This document shows positions 31,388 through 39,378 of a DNA stretch of 57,742 nt, one piece after another. The notes below the pieces were generated by a model, which saw only the letters and a program-made list of their open reading frames with translations, ran no database searches and was not told where the DNA came from. Each line of letters begins with the position of its first letter. Position 1 is the first letter of the stretch. The stretch is from a virus: IMG/VR virus record IMGVR_UViG_3300042484_002226, positions 1-57,742 of that record. One strand, written 5' to 3'. Made by a program: the position numbers and the translations under genes.

Positions 31388-32153
31388 AGTAGTCAGATTT
31401 GTTCCAGGTCTCTCCCCAGACAACAAGAGAATCGGGACTTGTTGCTAACGGTAACTGACAGTCCCAAAAATTATGATATCTTTCAGAGACTTCCGGGAGA
31501 CCCAGTATGTTACAAAGATATCTACTACCTCCGGGTTGAAATAATAGATTATAGTCTGCTTTCTTATGCGGAATTGGTAGAGCAAGAGGCGGCATACCGC
31601 CGTAGAGTCGATTTATTCCTCTGAGTAAATATTCTTTAACTAGTGAAATGCGATCGGAGTTTGTCACTCCACTGTTATCACTATCTGGTGTTGTGCTATA
31701 TTTAATAATACGTCCATCGACTTGCCATGTTCTCCTCCAAAGATTAAATGCCTCCCGAGTTCTGAGTTGCGATAGATATGTTTTAACTGTGCACTCCCAG
31801 TGAATATGACTAAAGCACACAGCGGATGTATCTATTATTAAAAGTTCAGCTTGCTCTGAATTAACTGCGCCCAGGATATTTTCTGGCATGTTTACATGTA
31901 ACGCACCAGCATACCAAAAATCTGCTGCGGGATTCAGAGTGAAATGCTCTTCAAATAAATCTGAAAATCGATCAAATTTTTTGTGATCGAGCATTTTACT
32001 GTGCCGCATGAATCCATAACTTTGCCCTGTTAATGGGTCGATATGCCATTCATTATCGAGAAATTGCGGCAAGGTTCCTAACCATCCAGCCACAAAGTCT
32101 ATTCTGGCACCACCTTCGCCGGCTACTAAAATAACTTTTTTAATTTCTACCAT
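31380..32153 (-). CDS. Glycine-rich-loop paralog, leftward copy 2
   Basis: A 257-aa protein, paralog of the upstream 32147 gene: both start 'EIKKVILVAG.GGAR.DFVAGWL' and share 'IDPLTGQSYG', 'NPAADF.YAG.LH', and a C-terminal 'YNLLFQPGGS.YLC', ending 'SPDSLVVWGETWNK'. The N-terminal strand-loop resembles the sulfotransferase/P-loop entry. Its start overlaps the stop of the paralog (ATGA-type). Its 3' end overlaps the 3' end of the DnaE-like gene by 8 bases, with no terminator seen. Confidence 0.6.
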   Translation of the reverse strand: MVEIKKVILVAGEGGARIDFVAGWLGTLPQFLDNEWHIDPLTGQSYGFMRHSKMLDHKKFDRFSDLFEEHFTLNPAADFWYAGALHVNMPENILGAVNSEQAELLIIDTSAVCFSHIHWECTVKTYLSQLRTREAFNLWRRTWQVDGRIIKYSTTPDSDNSGVTNSDRISLVKEYLLRGINRLYGGMPPLALPIPHKKADYNLLFQPGGSRYLCNILGLPEVSERYHNFWDCQLPLATSPDSLVVWGETWNKSDYFK

Positions 32154-32905
32154 GAGTTGATCTGTTCATTGAAGTAATCCGCTTTGTTCCAAGTTCGCCC
32201 CCATACGACGAGCGAAGTGGGGCTTACAGTTAGTGGTAGATAACAGTCCCATGCTGCATGATATCTGCTATCGATCGCTGGCAGATTTAGTTGTTTACAC
32301 AGATACTTGCTACCACCTGGTTGAAACAATAGATTATAGGCTACCGTTTTATGTGGCAGTTGAATAGCTCCCGGCCGTACAAGCGGCTGATTCTTTAGAC
32401 TCTGCAACTGCTGCTCGACTAATGTAATACGATCCTGATTTGTTATTTCAGATTTCTTAATGTTCCTGTCAATCTGCTGCCAAGTCATGTTTGTTTCGAT
32501 TGCGCCTCGAGTTCTGAATTGTGGGAAATATGTTTTAACTACAAACTCCCATGCCAAGTGATCGGTACTAACACTTGATGTATCGATAGACACTAGTTCT
32601 GCTAGGCCAGATTCAATAGCGCCTTGGATATTTTCTGGTTTATGACCGTGCAAGGTACCGGCATAATATAAATCTGCTGCAGGATTTATAATGAAAAACT
32701 CTTTAAAGAAATCGGAGAAACTGTCAATTTTTACGTAATCGAGCATTTTAGTGAACATCATGGATCCGTGACTTAGCCCAGTTTGTGGATCTATGCGCCA
32801 AGTAGTGTCAAGGAACAACGGCAGAGTACTTAGCCATCCGGCAACAAAGTCCATTCTAGCTCCGCCTGCACCGGCTACTAAAATAACTTTTTTAATTTCT
32901 AACAT
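32147..32905 (-). CDS. Glycine-rich-loop paralog, leftward copy 1
   Basis: I chose the ATG at 32905 (MLEIKKVILVAGAGG), which overlaps the upstream stop as TAATG. It is 252 aa and clearly related to 31380-32153, including the terminal block 'YNLLFQPGGSKYLCKQLNLP' and 'SPTSLVVWGRTWNKADYF'. This looks like a tandem duplication in which both copies were kept intact. Function unknown. Confidence 0.6.
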   Translation of the reverse strand: MLEIKKVILVAGAGGARMDFVAGWLSTLPLFLDTTWRIDPQTGLSHGSMMFTKMLDYVKIDSFSDFFKEFFIINPAADLYYAGTLHGHKPENIQGAIESGLAELVSIDTSSVSTDHLAWEFVVKTYFPQFRTRGAIETNMTWQQIDRNIKKSEITNQDRITLVEQQLQSLKNQPLVRPGAIQLPHKTVAYNLLFQPGGSKYLCKQLNLPAIDSRYHAAWDCYLPLTVSPTSLVVWGRTWNKADYFNEQINSW

Positions 32906-33282
32906 TAGTTGATTCGTCTGACCAGGGTTATACTCTTGCGTTTGGACTTTTTGCGTCCGAGGTCGTTTAAGCTGCATACAGGGCCGTGGATGATCTCAAG
33001 ATCTCGGTTACTGAATGTGCGTAGATAAGGACGGAACAGGTCCCACTCGTGCTTGAGGAAGATATTGATGGGGATACTGCGGTTGCTTTCCCACCACCAA
33101 GTGTTGGCCAACTCAATGAATACTCGCTTAAGAGCAGCATCTAGTATGTTACCAAAGTCGTAAATGGTGGTGATGGCGTCGTCACGATTTTGAATGATAC
33201 CGACATACTCCACGCCGGCGTATGAACACAGGGTGATAAAAGGGTACTTAGAAGTTAGAGTTTGGAATATGTTTTCACCCAT
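32905..33282 (-). CDS. Conserved T4-like phage protein of unknown function, 125 aa
   Basis: Start ATG at 33282 (MGENIFQTLTSKYPFITLC); a TTG at 33291 would add only three residues. The protein has an alpha/beta look with 'YVGIIQNRDDAIT.IYD', 'WWWESNRSIPINIFLK.EW' and a basic tail 'GRKKSKRKSITLVRRI'. I recall very similar proteins in T4-like marine phages, always unannotated. It is the first gene of a three-gene leftward operon. The Arg/Lys tail might bind nucleic acid. Confidence 0.65.
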   Translation of the reverse strand: MGENIFQTLTSKYPFITLCSYAGVEYVGIIQNRDDAITTIYDFGNILDAALKRVFIELANTWWWESNRSIPINIFLKHEWDLFRPYLRTFSNRDLEIIHGPVCSLNDLGRKKSKRKSITLVRRIN

Positions 33283-33287
33283 AAATA
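33280..33287 (+). promoter_or_regulatory. Late promoter CATAAATA for gene 33304
   Basis: CATAAATA with T4 spacing gives +1 at 33293, leaving the 11-base leader GGAGACAGCGA, which starts with the ribosome binding site itself. The octamer also covers the ATG of the leftward gene at 33282. Confidence 0.65.
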
Positions 33288-33303
33288 TCAATGGAGACAG
33301 CGA

Positions 33304-34089
33304 ATGTACGCAACCACAGCCTATTTATATCAGCAAATTCAGACAGTTTTATTGATTGATATCAGTGGGGCTTACTTTGACCGGAGATGGCAACCAGTGT
33401 ATGCAAAGAACTTAAAACTCAACTTGGGTGTGGATAACGTGATCCTATTCCAATTTCAAAATCAAGATCAGAAACCCGTAAACATTTCTGGTTGCACGTT
33501 TACCTTCCGCATTATTAGTCAAAACGGTGAGGACTTGCTATATGCAACTGAATTAGTTGCACTTAGTACCGCACTGGGCCGAGCCAAGGTTACAGTTCCT
33601 GCCGCCGACACTGCATATTTCCAAGCACAACCTGCAAGCTGGAGCTTGGAGATATCATCGGGTAACCTGGATCAAGCTGTGCTAGTTGATGCATATTCAA
33701 ACGCCCGGGGAGATATTGATATTGTTAATTCTGTGTTCCCGACTTTTGTTGCCAGTCAAGTCTTGACTATCCCTAGTCAGGCAGCCCAAAATAATGTATT
33801 CTATTCTAGTACCGTAACAACTGATGGCTGGGCCATGACTACATTCCAAGTTGACACTGTTGGCTTAACAGGTAACTTGACAGTGCAAGGTAGTACTGGC
33901 GGAACTGCCAACACGGTAGAGTGGTATAATATTGCCTTTGAAGATCTCAAGGCCGGAAACATTGCTAACTCAGTTTCGTTTACTAACTCTACAGAGCGGT
34001 TGGGGTTCGATGTCGAAGGTTACCACCCACAACTACGCCTGGCAGTACAAGTTCAATCAGGAGCACTACCAGTTATTGTCTACCGGTGA
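33304..34089 (+). CDS. Late virion protein, probable baseplate/tail-associated, 261 aa
   Basis: The ATG at 33304 is chosen because it follows the late promoter and GGAGACAGCGA. The sequence is beta-rich throughout. The first part has 'LLIDISGAYFDRRWQPVYAKNLKLNLGVDNVILFQFQNQDQKPVN', a phrase like those of small baseplate or upper-spike proteins in marine phages. The second half (after about 165) resembles a jelly-roll-like domain ('WAMTTFQVDTVGLTGNLTVQGST'). A structural role is inferred from composition and the promoter. Confidence 0.6.
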   Translation: MYATTAYLYQQIQTVLLIDISGAYFDRRWQPVYAKNLKLNLGVDNVILFQFQNQDQKPVNISGCTFTFRIISQNGEDLLYATELVALSTALGRAKVTVPAADTAYFQAQPASWSLEISSGNLDQAVLVDAYSNARGDIDIVNSVFPTFVASQVLTIPSQAAQNNVFYSSTVTTDGWAMTTFQVDTVGLTGNLTVQGSTGGTANTVEWYNIAFEDLKAGNIANSVSFTNSTERLGFDVEGYHPQLRLAVQVQSGALPVIVYR

Positions 34090-34112
34090 CCGCTTAGTGT
34101 GCTAATTACTTG

Positions 34113-34802
34113 ATGAGTAAGATTAAAAAACTGGTTGTATTTGGGGATAGTTGGACCTTTGGTGACGAATTAATGGCACCGGGGTTGGCGAGTCGCCTAG
34201 ATTCGTATAATGCGATGCCCGAGAATGATCAATATCGACTACAGCATTGTTGGGCACGTCATGTAGCTGACCACTTTGGGTTAGAGCTAGTTAACTTGGC
34301 CTTTAATGGCATGAGCTTGCAGAGCATGATTTGGACGGCGTTATGGTGGATTAACAATCACGATGTGTCTGACAGTGTAGCAATAGCGGCACTTACGCTA
34401 GATCATAGGACCAGTTGGTACCAAGACAATGTACCTGGTCGAACCCCCGAATGGAACATGCACACGCACTCGGCGTGGGAACAAACATTTGGGCCCTGGA
34501 GGGAAGTAAAACAAAATTATTTCCAACATAGCCAAGGAGATATGCTGGATCAATATCAACGACAGCAAGCGGTGTTATGTTTTGATAGCATTGCTGATCG
34601 CCACCAGATCCCAGTAGTCCAATTTGATATACACCCCGATCAAACTCCTTACTACGGTAAACAACATGCTTATGTTGGCGAAGCTGCTTGGAACTGGATC
34701 GAAGATAATCGGGCCAAGGACAAACACCCTAACGAACAAGGACATGTTTTGATTGCCAACAGGTTGATTTCTTGGATAGAATCTGTTAAACTTATGAAGT
34801 GA
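34113..34802 (+). CDS. SGNH-hydrolase-like protein
   Basis: The ATG at 34113 follows an in-frame TTG that I rejected. Block I is 'KLVVFGDSWTFGDEL' (Ser near residue 13), and block V is 'NRAKDKHPNEQGHVLIANRL' near the end (Asp and His three apart, DKxHP). The central 'LVNLAFNGMSLQSMIW' provides the Gly/Asn of blocks II-III, so all catalytic elements seem present, unlike the other two SGNH-like proteins in the window. Overlaps the primase start (GTGA). Could modify glycan or lipid on the host surface. Confidence 0.7.
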   Translation: MSKIKKLVVFGDSWTFGDELMAPGLASRLDSYNAMPENDQYRLQHCWARHVADHFGLELVNLAFNGMSLQSMIWTALWWINNHDVSDSVAIAALTLDHRTSWYQDNVPGRTPEWNMHTHSAWEQTFGPWREVKQNYFQHSQGDMLDQYQRQQAVLCFDSIADRHQIPVVQFDIHPDQTPYYGKQHAYVGEAAWNWIEDNRAKDKHPNEQGHVLIANRLISWIESVKLMK

Positions 34803-35782
34803 TAGATCTACTTGCTTATTTGCCAGCGCGCCGAAAACAAACCTCTTCGGGCTGGCTCAGTTTCAACTCGCCCTGTTGTGTACACAACGGGCAGTCGGCC
34901 GATCGTAGGCAGCGAGGCGGGATCAAAGCAACCCCAGATGGCTGGAGCTTTCATTGCTTTAATTGCCGATTTACTGCTAGTTGGCAATTGGGCCGAAATC
35001 TAAGCATCAAAGCTCGTAAGTTTTTGGGATGGGTAGGGGTGTCGGAACATGATATTGAAATGCTTAATATCGAAAGCTTACGACATCGAAGTATACATGG
35101 AATCATCCAGGATCGACAGCGAACGGCCGAACTGCTGTTAGGTGTCGAGTTTAAAGAACGCGACTTACCGCCAGCTGCTGAACTAATTGCACCTGAGCAT
35201 AGTGAGTTTTGGCAGTATGCTCGTAAGCGATGCGTACCTGAAGACTTTCCCTTGATGACACAGATACGCAATGATGGCGTCCACTGGACTAGGCCACACG
35301 TGATTGTGCCATTTACCTATGACAACAAGATTGTAGGTTCTGCCTGCAGGTTCATAGATAACAAGCAACCAAAGTTCATAAACGATACCCAACCAGGTTA
35401 CGTATTTGGCACAGACTTACAGCACGATGACTGGCAACATGTACTGGTCATGGAAGGCGTGTTTGATGCAATCTGTATTGGGGGGGTCGCGGTATTGCAC
35501 AACGATATTAACGATGCACAGGCCAGGCTGATACGAAACCTAGGGAAAGAAATCACAGTAGTCCCTGATCATGACAGTGCAGGTATGGCCCTAGTTGATC
35601 GTGCAGTGGAACTAGGGTGGGCTGTGAGCATGCCCGATTGGCCCCCGGAGATCAAAGACGTCAACGATGCAGTGGTCACATTTGGCCGTTTGGCTACACT
35701 GCTAACCATAATGCAAGCTAGGGAAACTAGTCGAATCAAAATAGAACTAAGGAAGAAACAACTTGTTAAACACCTACGTTAA
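34799..35782 (+). CDS. gp61: DNA primase, gp61-like, with Toprim domain
   Basis: The GTG at 34799 overlaps the previous stop. The 327-aa protein has an N-terminal zinc-ribbon region (C26/C27, H29, C53, C56), a linker helix, and a Toprim domain with 'VMEGVFDAICI' (E219) and 'VPDHDSAGMALVDRA' (D257, D259), the metal-binding acids. Synthesises RNA primers for the lagging strand with the gp41 helicase, whose gene lies 2 kb downstream. T4 gp61 is 342 aa. It lacks a helicase domain. Confidence 0.85.
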   Translation: MIDLLAYLPARRKQTSSGWLSFNSPCCVHNGQSADRRQRGGIKATPDGWSFHCFNCRFTASWQLGRNLSIKARKFLGWVGVSEHDIEMLNIESLRHRSIHGIIQDRQRTAELLLGVEFKERDLPPAAELIAPEHSEFWQYARKRCVPEDFPLMTQIRNDGVHWTRPHVIVPFTYDNKIVGSACRFIDNKQPKFINDTQPGYVFGTDLQHDDWQHVLVMEGVFDAICIGGVAVLHNDINDAQARLIRNLGKEITVVPDHDSAGMALVDRAVELGWAVSMPDWPPEIKDVNDAVVTFGRLATLLTIMQARETSRIKIELRKKQLVKHLR

Positions 35783-36566
35783 AAAGGTCATATTATTTCC
35801 GGCAGGTGCGAGCGGGCATTTCTTAGCTAGCTTTTTGTGCGCAAACCCGAATGTAATCCCCCCAGCATTTAGACTTGATATGAATCAGGACTTTGGGGGT
35901 GTATCTAAATTTTGTAAGACCTATGACGATATCGTAAGTGAGCTAGACAACAGCACAACTCGTATCATAGTAAGTCACTTTCAAGAAGTAACTAAGCTTC
36001 GATCTCATAAAAACGCACCGCAGCTATATAAAATATATCCCAAGACAAACGTGTTTGGGTGGATTAAGAATGTATTTGCTAAAAAGCAGCTATTGGAAAC
36101 TGTGGATTATTCCGGGGCAGATTTTGTAATGCAAATAGATATACATTTCATGCACATACATGATTTTTATACACAACTTAAATTAGATCAAGATTTGCCC
36201 GATGATGTGGTTATAGACTTTGGTCAATTATACGATATAGAGTACTTAACAGAGTTGTACACTGTAGTTAATCGGCATCCTCCGGCCCAGGAGACATTAG
36301 ATTTTGCAAGACAGTACATTGACAAGCAATTCCCTCCAATGGATGACTGCGTGTCCTTGGATCTTCAGGAGATTATAAGTCATGTTAACCCGCAAGATAA
36401 CTTTGATCTTGCAACTTTGATTTTTATATATGAGAAAAATCATAACACTGTGGACAGAAATAGATTATGGAGCATTGACGATCTACCGACTACTATAGAA
36501 GGTAGCATTGAGTTTTTGTTAAAAAACGAAAAAAATTACACAATCTTCAGGAACACTGTACGATGA
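35763..36566 (+). CDS. Glycine-rich-loop (sulfotransferase-like) protein, TTG start
   Basis: The first ATG would be near residue 38 and cut the conserved N-terminus, so I take the TTG at 35763, which has AAGGAAG 9 bases upstream. The 267-aa protein begins 'YVKKVILFPAGASGHFLASFLCANP', the strand-Gly-loop-helix seen in the other members of the group. The rest is AT-rich and helical with no motif I can name. Sits between primase and the amidinotransferase, coupled to both by overlaps. Confidence 0.5.
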   Translation: MLNTYVKKVILFPAGASGHFLASFLCANPNVIPPAFRLDMNQDFGGVSKFCKTYDDIVSELDNSTTRIIVSHFQEVTKLRSHKNAPQLYKIYPKTNVFGWIKNVFAKKQLLETVDYSGADFVMQIDIHFMHIHDFYTQLKLDQDLPDDVVIDFGQLYDIEYLTELYTVVNRHPPAQETLDFARQYIDKQFPPMDDCVSLDLQEIISHVNPQDNFDLATLIFIYEKNHNTVDRNRLWSIDDLPTTIEGSIEFLLKNEKNYTIFRNTVR

Positions 36567-37597
36567 AAGAGTACCGGCCAAGAGTTAGCAGTCATACAGG
36601 ATTTCAACCCTTAAAGGAAGTTTGGGTCGGAGATTGTTATCCTGCAGCATTTGCTGATGCAGTTGACTCCAAACATAAGGAATTATTTTACAAGATTACT
36701 GAATCTACCCAGCGAGATCTTGATCAATTGGTAAAAAAAATACAAGAATTTGATATTGTGGTCAGGCGGCCTGAGTTTAACGATATTTCTACTTTCCTTG
36801 ATGACCGTGACAAATTGATCAAGCCACCAATTACACCAAGGGATTGGGCAATAACATTAGATGATACCTTGTATATTACACCGCAGTATCCTGACTCATT
36901 TACTGCGTTCGAGTCCACAATTAATCTTTATAAGAACAACAATCAAAAAGTTAGAATTTTAGATCGAACCATAAACGAACCCATGTGCTATATGGTATTC
37001 CCGGCGGTGGTGCGGGTAGGGGATGATTTGTTTGTTGATATCCCTCTAGAATCAAATATATTAGAAATAATACATCCGGTGTTAGAAGAACTATCTACAA
37101 AATACCGAGTTCACGTGACTCGTAACGGTGACCACTCCGACGGAGTATTCTGTCCAGTTGCAGCCGGGCAGATTTTTAGCACTCACTATCGACAAAAATA
37201 TAAAAGTACATTCCCCGAGTGGGATGTATTCTTTTTAACAGATACTACTGCCCTAAGAGACAATAATCATAATGGAAAATGGTGGCTACCGGGGATTGAT
37301 TATCCACAGTTCGGCGAAGAAGTATTTTCCCAATGGATTGGTGATTCTAGGGAAACGGTGTTTGAAGTTAACATGCTAGTGATAGATGAACACAATATTA
37401 TTTGTATAGCCGAGGACGACTTGGCTTGCAAAAAATTAGAGTCATTGGGAATCACACCGCATGTAGTAGATTTCAAAACACGAGGATTTTGGGACGGCGG
37501 CGTACATTGTTTAACATTGGATATTCATCGAGCAGGTGATAAAATTAATTACTGGCCTGGCCTGCGCACCAGGAATGGAATTTATTATCATGAATAG
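36563..37597 (+). CDS. Amidinotransferase-family protein (guanidino-group-modifying fold)
   Basis: A 344-aa protein. Landmarks match the arginine:glycine/inosamine amidinotransferase and arginine deiminase superfamily: 'ITPRDWAITLDD' (90-101) with the first Asp, 'NGDHSDGVF' (188-196) with the catalytic His (H191), and 'RGFWDGGVHCLTLDIHR' (307-323) with the nucleophile Cys (C316). Such enzymes use arginine to move or release amidino groups. Known in some marine viruses as a metabolic gene. Start overlaps the previous stop (ATGA). Confidence 0.78.
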   Translation: MKEYRPRVSSHTGFQPLKEVWVGDCYPAAFADAVDSKHKELFYKITESTQRDLDQLVKKIQEFDIVVRRPEFNDISTFLDDRDKLIKPPITPRDWAITLDDTLYITPQYPDSFTAFESTINLYKNNNQKVRILDRTINEPMCYMVFPAVVRVGDDLFVDIPLESNILEIIHPVLEELSTKYRVHVTRNGDHSDGVFCPVAAGQIFSTHYRQKYKSTFPEWDVFFLTDTTALRDNNHNGKWWLPGIDYPQFGEEVFSQWIGDSRETVFEVNMLVIDEHNIICIAEDDLACKKLESLGITPHVVDFKTRGFWDGGVHCLTLDIHRAGDKINYWPGLRTRNGIYYHE

Positions 37598-37605
37598 TAT
37601 GCCAT

Positions 37606-37634
37606 TTGAATTTACTAACATAATCTGTTATAAT
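37606..37634 (+). promoter_or_regulatory. Sigma70-type promoter TTGAAT-N17-TATAAT, near-leaderless
   Basis: TTGAAT (37606-37611), 17-base spacer, TATAAT (37629-37634). The helicase ATG at 37640 begins six bases after the -10 box, so the +1 is predicted at or next to the start codon. Confidence 0.75.
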
Positions 37635-37639
37635 AAACT

Positions 37640-39067
37640 ATGATTAAAGAATACGGAATCGACGTTCAGAAGTTATTTTTGGAGATGATGTTAGAGGATG
37701 CATCTAGCTATGTTCGCGTCCAAAATATCTACAATCCCGAGAACTTTGATAAGAGTCTACGCCCTGCGGCTGTGTTCATCAAGGAGCACAGCGATAAACA
37801 CAAGACCATGCCGGATCGACTGCAGATCTCTGCCACAACGGGTATCAAGCTACAAGCTGTGCCGGACTTGAATGAGGGACACTTTGAATGGTTCATGGAA
37901 GAGTTCGAGTCCTTTACACGTCGACAAGAACTTGAACGGGCAATTTTAAAAGCAGCAGACTTGTTGGAAAAGGGCGATTACGATCCGGTTGAGAAACTGA
38001 TCAAGGACGCAGTGCAAATCAGCTTGACCAAAGACTTAGGCACAGATTACTTTGCAGACCCGGCTGCACGGATCAACAAGTACTTTAACAGCGGAGGCCA
38101 GGTCAGTACAGGTTGGCCACAGCTGGATAGATTGCTGTACGGTGGGTTTAGCCGCGGAGAATTGAACATCTTTGCAGGTGGATCAGGGTCGGGCAAGAGC
38201 TTGGTCATGATGAACATTGCACTAAGCTGGGTGCAGGCCGGCCTTAGTGGAGTGTATGTCACACTGGAACTAAGTGAAGAGTTGACCAGCTTGCGTACAG
38301 ATGCCATGCTGACCAGCATGAGTACCAAGGACATTCGCAAGGATATTGGTACAACTGAGCTCAGAGTCAAGATGATAGGCAAAAAATCTGGCAACTATCA
38401 AGTCAAAGGACTTCCGGCACAAAGCAACATCAATGACATTCGTAGTTTCTTGAAAGAGTATCAAATCCAAACTAACAAGCGTGTGGACTTTGTCATGATT
38501 GATTACCTGGACTTGCTGATGCCAGTCAGTGCCAAAGTTAGTCCCAATGACTTGTTTGTCAAGGACAAGTACGTGAGTGAAGAACTGCGTAACTTGGCCA
38601 AGGAACTAGGTGTACTGATGGTAACTGCAAGTCAGTTGAATCGTAGTGCTGTGGAAGAGAATGAGTTTGATCACAGTCATATTAGTGGGGGCATTAGTAA
38701 GATCAACACAGCAGACAACGTGTTTGGTATCTTCACCAGCCGCAGCATGCGCGAGCGCGGCAAGTATCAGATCCAGTGCATGAAGTCGCGCAGTTCAACC
38801 GGAGTAGGACAAAAGATCGATCTTGAGTACAACATTGAAACCATGCGTATCACTGATGAGGGCGGGGATAGTGCCAGTGACCGCCCAACCAGTTCAATTA
38901 TGGATGCGATCAAGACCCGTAGTCAAGCACAGGCGGCCGACAAGCTTGAGAGTAGCGATACTGTAAAGTTTGAACGTGCACCCAGGACCGACGACGTACC
39001 AAAGATCTCGGCTGAAATTCAATCAACCAAGCTCAAGCAATTACTAGGGCAGATTAAGAAATCTTAA
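37640..39067 (+). CDS. gp41: Replicative DNA helicase, gp41/DnaB-like
   Basis: Hexameric 5'-3' helicase of the phage replisome, working with the gp61-like primase. The N-terminal 130 residues form the helical dimerisation domain. Walker A is GGSGSGKS (180-187); 'GVYVTLELSEELTSLR' and 'VDFVMIDYLDLLMP' follow as H1a and Walker B/H2; 'VMVTASQLNRS' and 'HISGGISKINTADNVFGIF' are H3-H4. The length of 475 aa equals the T4 protein. The C-terminal 60 residues are low-complexity and polar. Confidence 0.92.
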   Translation: MIKEYGIDVQKLFLEMMLEDASSYVRVQNIYNPENFDKSLRPAAVFIKEHSDKHKTMPDRLQISATTGIKLQAVPDLNEGHFEWFMEEFESFTRRQELERAILKAADLLEKGDYDPVEKLIKDAVQISLTKDLGTDYFADPAARINKYFNSGGQVSTGWPQLDRLLYGGFSRGELNIFAGGSGSGKSLVMMNIALSWVQAGLSGVYVTLELSEELTSLRTDAMLTSMSTKDIRKDIGTTELRVKMIGKKSGNYQVKGLPAQSNINDIRSFLKEYQIQTNKRVDFVMIDYLDLLMPVSAKVSPNDLFVKDKYVSEELRNLAKELGVLMVTASQLNRSAVEENEFDHSHISGGISKINTADNVFGIFTSRSMRERGKYQIQCMKSRSSTGVGQKIDLEYNIETMRITDEGGDSASDRPTSSIMDAIKTRSQAQAADKLESSDTVKFERAPRTDDVPKISAEIQSTKLKQLLGQIKKS

Positions 39068-39089
39068 TCACTCTACGTACAGGCAGTAA

Positions 39090-39101
39090 TTTAAATAAAT
39101 A
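39090..39101 (+). promoter_or_regulatory. Late-type promoter TTTAAATAAATA
   Basis: Two overlapping octamers (TTTAAATA and AATAAATA) fit the late consensus. +1 is expected near 39103-39107, followed by AAAGG at 39106-39110 and the ATG at 39121. Confidence 0.45.
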
Positions 39102-39120
39102 ATTCAAAGGCCATGTGAGC

Positions 39121-39378
39121 ATGCAGAAAAAGACACGCAGCATATTAGAAGAATTAGACACGCTGTACCAAGAAAAGCATTCTGATCAAGATCGCCGGTA
39201 CATCATTGAATCTCGCGCAGCTAATGTGATTGCCAGTGCTATCCGTCTGGTGGAACAAATTGAGTCCAGCTACACACCGGAACAGGCAGATAACCTGGTG
39301 CGCAAGTTGTTTAATGCAATACGCACCAAGGATCAAAGTAAATTTACACGAACAATGAGGAGAACCGATGCTAACTGA
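39121..39378 (+). CDS. Small helical protein, 85 aa
   Basis: I chose the ATG at 39121, 10 bases after AAAGG; a GTG at 39115 is too close. The protein is helical and highly charged: 'TRSILEELDTLYQEKHSDQDRRYIIESRAANVIASAIRLVEQIE', with 'NLVRKLFNAIRTKD' at the end. No family named. It overlaps the next gene by 11 bases, pointing to translation coupling with the nucleotidyltransferase fusion. Confidence 0.6.
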   Translation: MQKKTRSILEELDTLYQEKHSDQDRRYIIESRAANVIASAIRLVEQIESSYTPEQADNLVRKLFNAIRTKDQSKFTRTMRRTDAN

